Numbered from the stretch's first letter, positions 34,255 through 47,529 are shown. The stretch is 64,000 nucleotides of DNA from Tetrapyrgos nigripes (GCA_013368315.1 JAACJM010000096.1:62001-126000); one strand, 5' to 3'. Translations and numbers: made by a program. The notes: a model not told the origin generated them from the sequence alone.

Positions 34255-37062
34255 CTAAATCAGCCAACTCCTCGCACTAGACGCCCTCCTCTTCGGTTCT
34301 AGGGGCGCCACCAAGCCTATATGCTATGGACGACTCTCTCCCAGCTGTTCCGTTTCGTTCAAGTAGGCTTGAAAGGACGAACAGCATCGGCCACGGGTAC
34401 ATAGGCTCGGGCAGACATCTCTGGAACACCGGGAACAAGCACGAATCGTCCTAGTCTCCTCAATCACCAAAAGCTCCTCCACAACACCCATTCTCCACCC
34501 TCAAATTTAACCGTATATCTGCAGTCAAAGCCATTGGTTGGAAATGAAATGTGCTGGTATCATCTGGACGCTCTGAAGACTTCGGAGGACCGCCTTTGCT
34601 CTTGCAGACCACCTATTTCGCTGCCTTGAAGACGAATCGCGACGAAGATGAGGGTGCTGAGTGACGGAAAGGGCCTGTGAGCGACCAGGGCCAACCGAGA
34701 TCGTTGTTATCTCGTTGTACTTGTATGGGTGTCGCCAACGTGTCGCTGTCGGCATTTGCTGCTTGAGGTACGTTATGGGTCTTCCGTGATGAGAGATACA
34801 GCTGACGACGAGCCCGCAGAGTGACGACTATCCTTCTCAGCTCTTTCCAACATTTGCTTTTATCACAACGTCATGTGTCCTATTCTAAAACTCGTCGCTG
34901 CTGGGGCAGGCGGCCCATCGCTTACCCTGCGTCGGTGTCACGCGTGACTGTCACGCCACTGAAAATGACTCGACGAGGGAACGAGCGTATCCATCACGAA
35001 TACATCGACCATGGAGACCTGATCAGTGTAGAACTGAACCATTTCGCAGAGTGCTTCAAGAAAAAGAGCCAAAGACACAGCCACCAGAGGCGAAAATGGA
35101 CAACAAGGTTTTGGCCAAGACACAAGACGAAGACATGGACAAGGTTTATCGACTAATGACCTCGGCCAGCAAAACTCATCGGTTTGAGAATGAGGGCACT
35201 GTGGTAACCAGACTCTCCGACAGTCCCAACATATATGTCTACAAGCACATCATCAGTCATCGGCACTAGACATTGATATTTCACCACGTACCTACTACAC
35301 CCCTCATCAAGAAATCCCTACACCACGGATTCCCGGGCATCTTGAGTTGCTAGAGCTCGTATTGGGAACAACTGGCCATTTCCAAAACCTTGGTTTGTGT
35401 GCATTGTGCTCGTCGGTGTGCTCAAGGCACGGCTGTCGATGCAAAGACTCTTCATGTCAGCCAGCCTGAATTGCTTTGGCTTGTGGCAGCTGCCAGGATG
35501 GCACTGGTGAATTGGCGTGCGGTGCAGTGATTCTTTGGTCTGGCCTCTGGCCTGTTGGATTGCGGTTGGATACCTTGCTGGGCATGTCTCAGCGCCTGCA
35601 GCCACGATTGACGCGTCCTTTTTCCTTTGACTGCGTCGCTTTCCTTTGACGGACGAGGAAATATTGCCCGGTTGATTGTCTTGTTGACTAGATTGCGTCG
35701 AGCGAGTTCCGGTGCTTTTGGAGATTTTGTGTATATTTGCCTGGGACATTGAGGATGCGCAAAGGCCGACAATGGACAGACGGACGGGGCTTGATCTGTA
35801 TTCTGAACGACGGTCGGTGTTCGTGGTGTAACTTGTTCATGCTGCCGTGTAGGAGAGCTTTCTGCTTAACTCGTTGGGATGATCTTCAAGTTCCCTTGGT
35901 CTTCCTGGGATTTGGCGATTTGGACTCGTCAAGATATAAATGGCGATGATGAGTAGAATGCACTGAGGGGTCGAGAAGAGAATGAAGGAGGTTGGACGAT
36001 GGATGTAGGTGGTGGTCGAGGAAAAGAATTTCTGCTTCCGCCGCAAACAAACAGTGCCCTTCTACGCCGGACAAATTGGCTGGAAGTTCGGAACTACATT
36101 TCCTCCTCCGCCATGGTCTTGATACGAGACAAGCCTTACAAGGCAGCCGGACTCAAAACGCCAGTTGCGATTGAAAAAAATTGGGAGAAATCAGGGAGGA
36201 ATCCTGAGAGTGAGACATACCATCGTAACTATTCGGTCTTTGTTCAGCGCTCCTACTTTGCCCTCTTCTCGTCTCTAATGCGTCCCATCCAGCTTCCCAA
36301 AGGATAGCTCCTCCTGAGATACACTGGCTCTGCAACGCAGAGGTGAGTACCTTTATATGCTCGAGTTTATCAGTCAGACCAATCATGTCTCCTTGCCTCC
36401 TACGCAGATACAAGTTTCGTCTGGCTCTCTTAGAAAACCATCGCTAACAGCCGACTGGGATGACTTCAACCCACACCTATCAGTATTCACACCCAGCTCG
36501 TTCGCATTCTTTTAGACTGGCTGACTCTATCGACACAGGGTTTTCATAACACGACATCGAACAGTTACGCGACCGCGTCCATATGTGCGACAGCACCCAA
36601 GACAGCGCAATGGTTGGAGAGGTCAATGAAGGGCAAAAACTATCTATAGGACCCACGCTGGTGAGTAACATCTTGAACCCTTCTACAGATCCTTTCTACC
36701 GCCACTGCGATTTCCATACTTCAGGCCCTGTTTCAACCATTTTTACCTTGCTACGTTTCGCACACTGTCCTTCACAGTTCCGCATCCTGATCTCATGAAG
36801 CTTTCACACAGGTTTTCTGCTAGTTATATCTCGATGGTCATAGGCGAACCGGCAAGAACTCAACCGCACCTCCCAGTGGGCAGCGATTGCACTGTTTGGA
36901 GTTTTCGGGATAGGGTCCGATGTCCGAGTTATAAGAGAATTGTAAGTTCCAAAATTGGTATCATGAAACGAACCCCAAATCACAAAACTCAGGTTTGCGT
37001 ATCACTGACGTACATACTTGGGCGTATCAAGGAAAACTACTTTCAAGGTAGAAACGATGTAT
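34255..37062. other. Gene-poor region
   Basis: 2.8 kb without a supported gene. Several frames of 60-143 codons occur (the longest, 35318-35749 on the minus strand, is basic and low in hydrophobic residues), but none has splice partners or family resemblance. The 5' exon of the preceding membrane-protein gene may lie near 34.3-34.5 kb. Confidence 0.35.
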
Positions 37063-37580
37063 TCACCTTGACATACTTCTTGTTAACAGAGATTTTTGGT
37101 ATCTATCATTGTCTGGCTCTGCACTTGGCTCCACGCAGGCCGAATACTGCTCAAGAAACAGAATATTGCCATAGGAAGATATGAACTGTACCACACTCAG
37201 CCTGCAAGTCTTGGGTAACACCATCCGAAGGACATCCGCATGCAGCTGGTCCAAAATATAAAGATCCATTCTTTCGAGCGAATCCACCTTTGCCGTCGCA
37301 AGATCAACCAACAGTGTCGATCAGCGCGTTCTCCACTTTTATACTTGGGATCCCCACAAAATCCACTCTACTACCCAATCTTCTAAGGCGAATAACGGGT
37401 GATCGAGTAACTTCCGCAATGATATGTCTCGTAACCATATACGAATTGCAAAGGTCTGATTCTATGAGATTTAGTAATATTACTATACACCAGGTCAATC
37501 GTTGATGGGTGACTTTTTCTCGAGCACCTAAATGGCCAACAGCACCGCCGGGCCCGGGGCAGGGGACCGCCGGCAAACAA
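37063..37580 (-). pseudogene. F-box/LRR-like relic, fragment
   Basis: Two overlapping frames (to about 37304, then from 37311) together read like the C-terminal part of the copy at 37807-38834: IIAEVTRSPVIRLRRLGSRV, then LATAKVDSLERMDLYILDQL. One frameshift separates them. The N-terminal two thirds are missing, so this is a truncated duplicate. Confidence 0.55.
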
Positions 37581-37806
37581 TTGCAAGAGTACATTTGTCC
37601 GACTACCGCAAGGCCAGGAATGTTTTTTTATATTGCAACTTGAAGGGACATAGTCGCATACGTATATGACACTAAGTTATCCATTTTGCACTACCATTGG
37701 CACGGGAAATAAATCAGAATAGAAAAAGAATGAAGAGACAATAAGTGTCCCCAATGACACTGAGGCCAGGCCCAGTCCACTGTCCAACACTCCTTCTCCA
37801 CCCACC

Positions 37807-38834
37807 TTAGCTACGAGCTTTGATCGCGTATGAACCGGACCACATCACCAAAGCCACAAGTCTTGGGGGTAACGATATCCTGAGAACCTTCTCATTCGAC
37901 TTCTCGTCAAAATGAACGTCCATCTCCTCCAAAGAATCCGCTTTAGCCATATAGAGTTTGGCCAGCAGCGCATCCGCGGTTGCATAATTTGGAGTGTGCG
38001 GAGAGTCCAGTCGGATACTGAATCGTTTGAGACGAACAGTGGGCGGCTGGATGATTTTGTTGATAATGTACTGCATGGTATTTCACGTTCTGGAGGAAAT
38101 ATGGGAGGAGTAAAGATCCAGCTCTGTGAGATTACACATCTCAGCAAAACGAATACACTTCAGTTCACTCAAGACGGCGAGTTCTTCTTGCAGAAACCGC
38201 TGAGCGACGTAGTTGTGAAATCCGTGAAAGGAGAGGTAGGCTAGATCTTCGTGATACTGGTCAATGAAGTTGCTAGCTGCCGTGACAAAACCTCTCTGCT
38301 CCCATGTCGTCCACTCAGTTTTGTACAACCGGATGCCACGGAGCACACGAATGCGAACTGGAGAGTGAAGGAGCTGAGATTTTGCACGTAGTTCAGCGAG
38401 AGAGTAAGGTCTTTGAAGTTGAGAATGGTGGGAGGCTCGAGGCTGTCATTGGCATCGCTGTCCCAATTTCCGAAGTAGCAGTGATGAAGTGAGAGTGACT
38501 GCAGTGTCGCGGGTGAATTGGGAGAACTGAGAGCACCTACTGTCCTGAAGAAAGACAGGAACGACTGCTTGTCGACCATCAGGTCGGTCATAGTGAAGTG
38601 CTGAAGCTCGGAACACCTCAGTCTCGTTAGTAGGAGCGAATTGTCAAAGTCGATCTCGGGTATCCGTCTGGTTTCTCGACCACTTTCCAAGTCGATGAAG
38701 GGCACCGCTACTATCTGCATGTTCCGGAGCTTGGGGAAAGGAATATCCAGATCTTCAGCATATAGGGAGGTGTGGCCTAACTGAACGCCAGTGACTGCAT
38801 GTAGCATCGTCGGCCAGTGACGAGCAGCAGTCAT
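37807..38834 (-). pseudogene. F-box/LRR-like gene with frameshift and stop
   Basis: Coding starts at an ATG at 38834 (MTAARHWPTMLHAVTGVQLG) and shows fungal F-box-associated LRR texture (LRNMQIVAV, LRCSELQHFTM, LQSLSLHHCYFG). Near 38355 the frame shifts into LRGIRLYKTEWTTWEQRGF, and after YSSHISSRT an in-frame TGA interrupts before MQYIINKIIQPPTVRLKRF. Reading ends at 37807. No intron explains either break. An F-box itself is not visible, but could lie upstream near 38.9 kb. Confidence 0.6.
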
Positions 38835-39418
38835 TCTAGCGTAGGCCGCTGTGGGTATAAGTTAGTGAAAAGGAAAAGTGTATTCGCTGAAACGACGAAC
38901 TTGGCTTGAAGGCGAGATGAGGTTGAGTGTTAAGAAACTAGAAACAAGGCAGCCCCTTGAGGGTGGGTGAAATATCCGCTGACGTATCACGCAAGTAACT
39001 TGCAAAGGGCAATTGTAGTCGATAGTGTTTCATGTTGCAACTGTAAGAGAAACCCTGAAGGTTATGTGTGTATGACGAAAAGTTGAACGTGATGGCATAA
39101 GGAAAAGCATAACGTACAAAGAGAGCCAGAGAGCCAAATGAAAACTGTTTGCCATACATGATAGACGGGGAAAAGAGTATATAACAAGGGTAGATGTGGT
39201 TAAAAAAAAGAACGAAGATGGGTACAAAATGCAAAAACATATGTGCGCAAAAAATGCATGTGAAGGAAGGTGTAGATCGAAGTGAAATGGAGAGCAACGA
39301 GGAGATGGACAGATATGGACAGCGATGAAAGACGCGAGTAAACAGAACGATGAGCGATAAATGAGGCATCAAGGATCCCAAATCATCAACTCTGACCTCA
39401 GTGATATCGCAAGCACTA
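38835..39418. other. Gap between F-box-type genes
   Basis: No supported gene. A 168-codon minus-strand frame (38938-39444) is hydrophobic by composition but has no start context or partner exons. Confidence 0.35.
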
Positions 39419-40261
39419 TCAACTGAAGGACTTCTCCTCTCCAATCACCCACAGCCATTTCTCGAGATAAGCCAGTTCCAACTCATCATCCTCGCTCAAT
39501 TCCTCTTCAGCAACAAGCTCACCCAACCTCTCTCTAAGCTCGTCTTCCACATCTGGGCCAAGTGTCACTACTTTCCGCTCTAGCTTGCAAATCGCATTGA
39601 TAACCCTTCGAAAGCACGACGAGGACTCTGCGACGGGCAACCCCAATGCCTTCCTCGTGTCTTCCAGGCCTCTCGCTTCGACGACCCTGGTCCATTTTTG
39701 CTTTTTAAGCTGAAGGACTTCAAGCCGGAGCTGCGTTTCCTCAATCAGCTCAAGTAGATGAGCATTGTAGTGTGTTATTTTGTTGGCTAGGAGAATGAGT
39801 CGAGCAGAGGGGTTTGTGGACGAATATAGGGAGGTGTCTTCAAGTTTGACAACGACCAAGTGGGATGGATTGTCATCGTAATGGAAAGTGATTCTGGAGC
39901 AGCGTGTCTGGAGCCTAGTCGTCAGCATTGAGGTTACGTCAATGCGAGAATTGTTCGATTCCGTCTCGGATGAAGTGGATACGGTGCCACAATTGAGGGA
40001 ATGGTTGGCAGCGTTAAGAGCTTCAACAAGCTTATGCACACAATGCGAGCTCGTTACATATAGATCCCTGGAACAGACACGTAGGAACAAATCCCGCCAG
40101 ACAGGGTGCACCAACAGCGAAGTTTGTATGAAACCTGCTCGGTCCTTCCATGATAGAAAGTGGGTGTTGGATTTGGTTAAAGTCTGAGGGAAGTTCCAAA
40201 GAGTCGATATGATGTGTTCGATGAGTTCAGTGGGGAGAATTGGCGTGAAGAGTTCAGTCAT
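39419..40261 (-). CDS. F-box-like protein
   Basis: A single exon from ATG 40261 gives 280 residues; the frame is open further upstream, but this Met directly precedes the domain. The N-terminus ELFTPILPTELIEHIISTLW is an F-box-like start (the LP-x-E-L-x-x-x-I pattern), followed by LVHPVWRDLFLRVCSRDLYV, the usual second half. The rest is helical, with Leu/Glu-rich segments (LLELIEETQLRLEVLQLKKQ) and an acidic C-terminus, and no LRRs. As an F-box protein it would dock to Skp1 in an SCF ubiquitin ligase; the target is unknown. Confidence 0.65.
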   Translation of the reverse strand: MTELFTPILPTELIEHIISTLWNFPQTLTKSNTHFLSWKDRAGFIQTSLLVHPVWRDLFLRVCSRDLYVTSSHCVHKLVEALNAANHSLNCGTVSTSSETESNNSRIDVTSMLTTRLQTRCSRITFHYDDNPSHLVVVKLEDTSLYSSTNPSARLILLANKITHYNAHLLELIEETQLRLEVLQLKKQKWTRVVEARGLEDTRKALGLPVAESSSCFRRVINAICKLERKVVTLGPDVEDELRERLGELVAEEELSEDDELELAYLEKWLWVIGEEKSFS

Positions 40262-41028
40262 GGTGGAAGTTCCAGACGAAAGTTGGAAATTTGTACACAG
40301 CCATTGTGTGTAGCAGTAGGACAGCCTTGAGGCTTGAAGCTTGAAGTTGGGGAGTAATGCGTGTTTTCGGACTTGGTAGCCGAGGGTAGTCACGTGGACG
40401 CTTCTTCGTCGTCCACTCCTCATTGTCCTAGATAGCAATATCTCGATATTCTACGCATTTTTCGGACCCACCCTCCTTCCCCTATCATCACCACTATATA
40501 GCGAAACTGCACGTTCGTTTAACTCATTCCACATATCCATTCTATCATCATTTCTACTAAAACTCATACTCTCGTTTCACTCCATACACAACACTCGCAT
40601 GTACAAACAAGCAAAACAAAATCTCTACACTCACAGTCTTACAAGTCACGCGAAAATGAACTCGCCCATTCGATAACGATTGGGCAGATCCAGACATACG
40701 GACCATTGTCACGGTCCACCAACTGCCTCAAAATCTGACAGAGAATACAGGCAACCTCGTAGTCGAGTCTAGGGTTTGCTCTCCTTAGCCTCGACAACCC
40801 CAAGGACGCCAGTCTGCATCTCAAGAACATTCTTTCTATAGAAGTACCGAGAACCAAGTCCGAAACTCTTCTTTTCAAATTTGAATCAGGGGTTATTGTA
40901 CCCTGGACCGAGAGCGGCGACAAGTCATAACTGGAACACAACCAACTGCAAGGTGTTTCGCAGAAAACATGAAATTAGCATTAAATGCTCTACAGTAGAA
41001 TAGTCCCTCCATATAACCACTAAAAATA
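40262..41028. other. Gap with a possible alternative 3' exon of the RhoGEF
   Basis: At 40639-40900 the minus strand has a coding-like stretch (RRVSDLVLGTSIERMFLRC, then EVACILCQILRQLVDRDNG). An acceptor at cggtccag (about 40902) would join it in frame to a donor near 41042 in the last RhoGEF exon. It could be an alternative C-terminus or a separate short gene. Confidence 0.35.
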
Positions 41029-44000
41029 TTAAAAACCAGGAACGAGAACCTCAAAAGAATTTGGCCAATTCTCATGCAAAAGCTCATACAACACCTGCTT
41101 AAACCTCAAAGACCACCAACCCCTCTCCTCCCTCTCCAGCTTCGTTGTCGGATCTCCTGACGGGTCGTAGTCGTAATCCCCTTCTCCCATCCTGACGGAG
41201 GCCTCCTGCAAAGAAGGACTTTTCGGGAATGGTAAACCACTGGTCAAGATTGAATTGAGGATCCTCCTTCTGTCATGTTCCAGCAACCTGTTGGGTCCAT
41301 CAATCAGGAATTCTTGAGAAAATCGGGGGTCAGAAAGGGAGCGGAGGGTGGATTGGAGGGAACGTTTGAAAGAGTTGATCCAGAGCTCTCTTGAAGGAAT
41401 GTTTGGAGATAAGGACGACGGCTGAGGTTCAGGTATTCTCAGACACAAAGTCTTGACAGTAGAGCTTTCCGTGGGTGTGGGCTGACTGTGCTCAGATCCG
41501 ACCGGAACCACATCTAGCGTTATTGAGGAACCTAAAGTCAAAGATCGTCAGCATTGTCGACAAAAACAACTGGCAAAGACATACCTGCATCCGAGCTACT
41601 GACCTCTACCACATCGACGATCCTACAAATGCCAGTATCTGGACATAACGACCATCTTTCAGTGCCTTGCTCTTGATTTTCCCGTCTTGCTCGTGTCGCA
41701 GCAAATACCACCAAATCCGAAAAGACCAAAACTTGCAGTGAGACAGGTGGTGGAGAGGCCATAGTTTCCACAGACCTGAACGACGTTCCCGTAGAAGCCG
41801 ACGAGGTTGATCCAGAACGCCCACGTCCTTCTTGAATTGCATTGACCAATCCACTCATTCTCGAGATCTTTGAGGCTGGAGATTTTGCTGTAGAGTCTTC
41901 ACGTTGCGTTTGCAATCGCTCTTCTTGCAAAAGCGATCCTTGACAGAGAAGCCTTCGTTCACGGCGTGCTAGTTGCGCAGAAATTGGAAGTCCGTCTATA
42001 CGTTCCGAAAGAGTCTTCACGAATTCGTATTCTTCTTCGCGTTTCTTCACTTCGTTCAGAGTCTTGATCACTAGACCCGTGGAACACACAAGGGTAAAGG
42101 TTGTTAGATAATCTTGATGAGTCTTGGGTGTTGCGTCTAATAGTCGCTTTGCAGAATGTAAATCAGCCTCGCTGTCACGCAAATTGGTAATGACTCACTT
42201 TAAACATTCCATGGTACTCTCCAAGTCTTTCCATAGGCTCCATCAAAAGCTTCACCAACGTCCTATCATCACTCCTATCACCGTCTCCATCCTCTTGGAT
42301 CCTCACAAACTCGCCAAAGTCACTTGTCACGTCTCTCGCCAACCTATCTAGCATATCCTTTGTTTTGCCTATCTTCACCAAATACGGTTGATACACCTCC
42401 AGTTTCTTCACAAACACTCTCAACGGATTAGCTACAAGCTCCATAGTTGCATTCGCAGCAGAAGCCAAGTTGACTTTGATCCCATACACCGTTTGCCGCA
42501 ACTCGACATGTAGATTGACTATATCCTCAAACCAATCCAACATCTTTGCAATCTCCAAAGGAACGCCGGATATCCAAACTTTGGTGTCCTGGACTCGAAG
42601 AGGAAGGATGAAGAGGTCGACGACGGATAAGACTCGGTTAACGAATGTGTTCTCCGAGTCGTAAATCTCCGTGATTACGTCCAGTCTGGTCGGCTGTGAC
42701 TGTCCAGCTTCAGAGCCCTTATTCACACCATCCGCGCTCTGTTTGGTGTTGTACTTGGCGACAATCTGTTCACAGGGAGTGAGAGGTCTTTCAGGCAGCC
42801 AAGTAGCAGTGTCAGCAGCCTGAGGACGAGGACACGACTGAGAACGAGAAGCGTTCGCCTCCCGTTGACTCTCTCCAGCCTTCAACTCTGTCTTCCTCTT
42901 GAGACTGGCGGACTTGGCGGACTTGGCTGTAGACATCGGAGTAGCAGAACGCGATCCCGCTCGCGTACCAGAAACAGCCTGTCCACTTTGCCCACCATGA
43001 CCATGATTCCTTTCCTTCTCCTTGTCTCCAGACCTCTGCCTCTGTCTGCCTCTCTCCCTACCACTCAACGTCCTAAACAATCTTTCTGCCCCATGGCTTA
43101 ACTCTTCCTCAACTGCATCATTCACCTGTCCACAAGAACCCTTCAAATTATCAACGCTGGACGCAACACTAGACGCAGTGGGCAGCGGACCTGTCCTCCT
43201 CATCCCATCTTCACAATCGTCAATTTCGCCACTACCATTACATTCACCATTGCTACCTTTCACATCACCATTGCAATGAACGGACGTAGACGCATTGTCG
43301 TCCATACGACCTCGAGCATTTACATCACCCCGAGCTTCGTGTAGATGGATTTGGTCAGACTCGGACGGTGGTATACCCCAAGCTTTGAGATTCCTAGCTG
43401 CCGCTTCTCTTGACTTTTTAGCGATCATTACAGCTTCGAAGGCGTTGAAGGAGTCTCTGCTAGACGCAGTGGTATTGGATGGAGGATTGCAAGGTGGAGA
43501 GGCCGCACGAGTTAAGTCAGTGAATTGGTCGCGGTCGCGGTCGGGTTGGTGTACGTGGGTAGTCAATGACTTCCTGTGGTCGTTGTGACTGTCATGGACC
43601 GTAGGAGAAAGGGCAGGAGGCAGAGAAGGGACATGTGGTGTTCTGGGGGATCTAGCAATATGACTAGCTCTAGATCGTTTTTCCCTGTCCCTATTCCTAT
43701 CTTCCGAGGACGTGGCAATAATTCTAGGAGAAGGTGATGGAATCCTCGAGCCAACCAACGATGCAGAGGGAATCTTGAATCCAGACCCAGACCCATTACC
43801 GCTAACACCACCACTAGGCTTGTAAACGGTGGTAGCACGACGGTTACTTTCTTTTGAAGGGGTGTTTTTCGGTACGATAGGTACTCTGCGTTCTTCGGAA
43901 GGCGTATTGGTTCTCTGCATCGTGAGGTGTGGGTGTCTGTCGATTATCCCTGACTCTGGCTCTATCTCGAGAATCCATCCCCAAAGGTTTCGTGACCTGT

Positions 44001-46211
44001 CGCTGAGCGCCCCGTCCAGCCCAGGTGAAGTCTTCCCCAGCGTTATGCTGTTCAGGGTCGCCATCATATTTCATGTCCAGACCCTCAAAGCCCGTTTCGT
44101 TGGACAAGCTAACAGCGACTCCATCTTCCCCACAATAATCAGAGACCTCCACATCTGATTGTCCGAGACTCTGTCTCCTCGATGGATTGCTGGCCATCTG
44201 CAGCCCGTCCACCAGGCCTAGCAGCGCTGTCCTTCTCCTACGCTTAGTCTCTGACTCTTCTTGGGCTTGCAAGTCTTGGTTAGAGTCCTGTCTGTAGACA
44301 TATCCTTCGTTATCGTCCTCGCTAAAATCATCCCCCCGGTCAAAGCCACTACCAACGTCAACTTCATCGTCATCTTCGGTATAAACCGACCCTTCAGACT
44401 GGTACGAAGCCATGGAGTAAACGCTCGTCCTCATACTGGCCCTGAAGTCCTTGTGGTCTCGTGGAGTCTTGAGCGTCCGTTCTTCTGCCGCGCCATTCGC
44501 GTCAAAATCGTCTTCGCAATTGTTCTCACTCTCCATTATCTCTCCCCGTTCTTCTTGTCCTTCCCTAACTTGAGAGTCACTGTCGTACCTCCCATGCCCA
44601 ACATTTCGATTCCCGTGCCTCAGTCCAAGACCAAGCCCAATAAGACCCAGCTTGCGCACAGACCTCATATCCAAAGAACTGTTACTCTGAAGATCATCGC
44701 TGAATCCACTGAAAACTACTGAATCTTCCTCTCCCTCTCCCTCTCCTTCAGTTCCAGTCCCAGCGTCAATCTCACCGTCCACGTCGCCTTCAGAACAAGA
44801 GCTAGAAGGAACAACTTCGGCATTCATGACCATGAGCTTTCTCCTATCTCGAGAGTCCACTTCGTAACGATATTCCATGTCCGAATCGTCTATGAGGAGC
44901 GGCCTGCTGCCAGCACTACCACCAGCTACAGCAGTAGCCATAGCGGTTGCACCTACTTTGCCTCTATGAGAGACATGGAAACGAGGAATATTAGATTTTG
45001 ATGTCGTCTGACTGTGATTGTGGTTCTGCTTTTCTCTGTTCGAAGTAGAGTGGAAAGTGGAAGGGATGTCATTGGAAGGCTGAGGAGTGATAGGCATTCT
45101 GTAATTTGGTTTGAGTTGGGGGCGGAAGGTAGAGTCTCTATCTCTATCTTGAGTAGCAAGAGTTCCTGTGCCCGGATCGGTACAGGAGCGACTGCGAGTG
45201 CCAAACCCGAATCCGGGCGCTGGTATGGTCATTGATGGATAAACGTGTGTCGATGAGGGTATGGGAGCGGGTGTAGATGACTTTAGGGAGGAGAACGAAT
45301 ACTCGAACGGTTTGTAGTTTTCCTATAGAAGATGGTCAGCTCCAATAGACCAAGACGTAGCGAAGTAAACACACCTTAGAAGACTGCTTCTCCTTTTCTG
45401 AAACCGACGCCGTAGCCACCGACGAAGAAGACGATTTCCGCCTAAGTAAACTCTTGACAGATCTCAAGGTAGAGCCTACGCCAGGTGAATGGGAAGACGT
45501 GTTGGCATTATTTACTTGGGGTTCTTCAGACTTCAAAGAAGATGCCTTGGAGGCACTAGGCGTACGTAAAGCAGATTTGAGCGCCGACTTGGGCGTTGAC
45601 CGGACGCTGGGTACTTTCGGAGTATATGGTCGTTCTCCTCCGTGTCCCTCCCCCAAGTTGTCTGGCATTAACGGGGTACGAGGTCGTGTAGAAGAATATG
45701 GATTGGAAGTATCGATGTAGTCGTCATGGGATATTCGAAGGGTAGGGGTAGTAGGAGCTGGAACAGGACTCATGCAAGCTGCTTGAGAGGGAGTTCGGGT
45801 CATCCGGTCGATGGTATCGCGTAACGATGGGAGAAGCTGAGCCTCCACGAGAGGCAAATTGGAATATTGGCTTTGTCTCCGCTTCATTGAAGAGACAGAT
45901 GGTGACCTGGCGGTCTCCAAAGGAACAGGTGAATCTGTAGGAGTCCTTCCATCTAATGAATCCAACTCTGGGGCAAGAAATGAAGATGGCGAGTAGCCGT
46001 CTTGACAAGAGAAGCCATTCGACATGGACATGGACCTATTGACACGCTCTGACGACTTGTTTCTGTCTGGGAGAGGGATACCGCCAGCAGCAGCATAATG
46101 AGAAGGCGGTAAGAAAGGGCGTGGTGATTGAGTGCTCGATAAGATGGGTGTCGTCGGGGCTGGTGAGCGGGATCTGCTGCGAGATGTGGTATTGGAGCGC
46201 GATAGAGGCAT
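41029..46211 (-). CDS. Large RhoGEF (DH domain plus PH-like domain)
   Basis: Five exons (46211-45375, 45322-43997, 43914-42199, 42146-41585, 41531-41029) give 1,647 residues. The first 1,050 or so are disordered, rich in Ser, Pro, acidic and basic runs. The DH domain starts near TRLDVITEIYDSENTFVNRV and continues through LEIAKMLDWFEDIVNLHVEL and KLLMEPMERLGEYHGMFK. The last motif is split by a 52-nt intron before RLLDATPKTHQDY. A PH-like region follows (RMSGLVNAIQEG, VLVFSDLVVFAATRA). It would activate Rho/Cdc42-type GTPases by GDP release, affecting polarity and actin. The 82-nt intron at 43915-43996 was chosen because it restores frame. Confidence 0.85.
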
Positions 46212-46554
46212 TCTGAGTCAAAGGACATTCAAAATTCAGAGTAAAGGAATGAGAAATGGATGGAGAGGATGAAGGCGAGAAGGTAGAAGGGCGGTCGGAA
46301 ACGCGAAGCTCGTCGCCGTCAGTGTCCAGATTTGGTCACGTTTGTCCAAAACCTCACTCTGAGTGACTGAGTCTGACAGAAGTTAGAACGGTAAAGCGAA
46401 TCGTATTATTTCTCTATATACATAGATAGGAAGAATTCTTCGTAGCCCAATACTTATAATACGTAGAAAATAAGTTAACCAGCAACCGACGACATGTTCG
46501 TCGAGACCGTTGGTTTAATTGAAGATAAGTCACATTCAACGATCTTGCGGGACA
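46212..46554. other. Gap between RhoGEF and the first UstYa-like gene
   Basis: 343 bp: upstream of the RhoGEF and 3' of the UstYa-like gene. Marks the likely left edge of the peptide cluster. Confidence 0.4.
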
Positions 46555-47529
46555 TTAAGCTTGCCCAAACTCGCTAGCATGGGCCATGGGATCATACTCT
46601 GGGAAGTCCTGTGCCCACTTCTCGTTCAGGTAGTTCCAGACCGGAGTCGCATCTCGGCACTTATGGTCAACGTCGTATCCACCAATGACCGAGGGGTATG
46701 TAGTACCATCAGCCTTCGTATGGATGATAGTCTTACCCGGTTCAAGAGTGATGTCGGCATTGCAAACGATTCCCTATGTAGTATAAGCAGGTCAGCGAAG
46801 AAGATTTACGACAGAGGTACTCAAATACTGACCTGACGGAGATAATTCTGAGGAGGAAGGATTGGTGAACGTCGTATTCATTGCCAACGGACACCAAAAT
46901 AATGACTCACGAAACAATGCTTGACATGGGCCATGTCTTCCTTCTCGCCAGCAATGACCTGTGTGAAGCTGTTAGACAGGGCAGTGTTATCATGGAGACA
47001 AAAAATACTGACAGCACGCAGACGGACGAGACAATGAAGTTGATGGTACATAGTAATACCAAAAAGCTCCTTGTGTCCTCCCAATTTGATGTAGCCACGA
47101 CCACCGGGTGGAAGAATAGTCTCCCAGTGAGCATGAGCATCTGGGGAGAAGATATCCACAAATTGGGGCGTGTCGTTGAAAGCAGTCTGAATTTCGTTCA
47201 TAGCGCCATACGACTCAGGGACCGCAAGCTCTTGAGGCCAGTCTCCATCGATGTAAGCTGGAAAAGTTGAAAACTCAGCAAACCACCATAATGCATAGAA
47301 TGACGAACGACGCACTGTAATGAGGCTTGAAAATCTTGGGAAGGATTGATTGACGGACTTGAAAGCAGAAAATCGTAACATGAACGACCATAACCAAGAA
47401 GTACCCTATGGCAAAGACAAGCCAAAGAGGGCGTTTGGAATGTGGTTTCGCAGCGACAACTGGTTCATCGCCTTGAAGGAGGCCGTCGCTTTCTTCAGGG
47501 AGTCGTTCATAGTGCGCTTTCCCGCTCAT
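46555..47529 (-). CDS. UstYa-like oxidase (DUF3328), protein 1
   Basis: Five exons (47529-47316, 47257-47013, 46958-46911, 46847-46833, 46773-46555) give 246 residues. One membrane segment near the N-terminus (WLVFAIGYFLVMVVHVTIF) anchors it. Both HXXHC motifs of the UstYa family are intact: MYHQLHC and AHVKHC. They are followed by NYLRQGIVCNADITLEP, the family's strongest signature, and HKCRDATPVWNYL near the C-terminus. Exon 4 is only 15 nt (NYLRQ). UstYa proteins cyclise or oxidise peptide cores in ustiloxin-type pathways. With two homologues, a tyrosinase, a methyltransferase and a repeat precursor nearby, it is a probable core-modifying enzyme. Confidence 0.9.

Noticed and set aside
35318..35749. 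143-codon minus-strand frame
   Set aside because: No recognisable domain, no partner exons, unremarkable composition; not enough for a gene call.
38938..39444. Hydrophobic 168-codon minus-strand frame
   Set aside because: Overlaps the end of the F-box-like gene and reads as AT-rich non-coding sequence.
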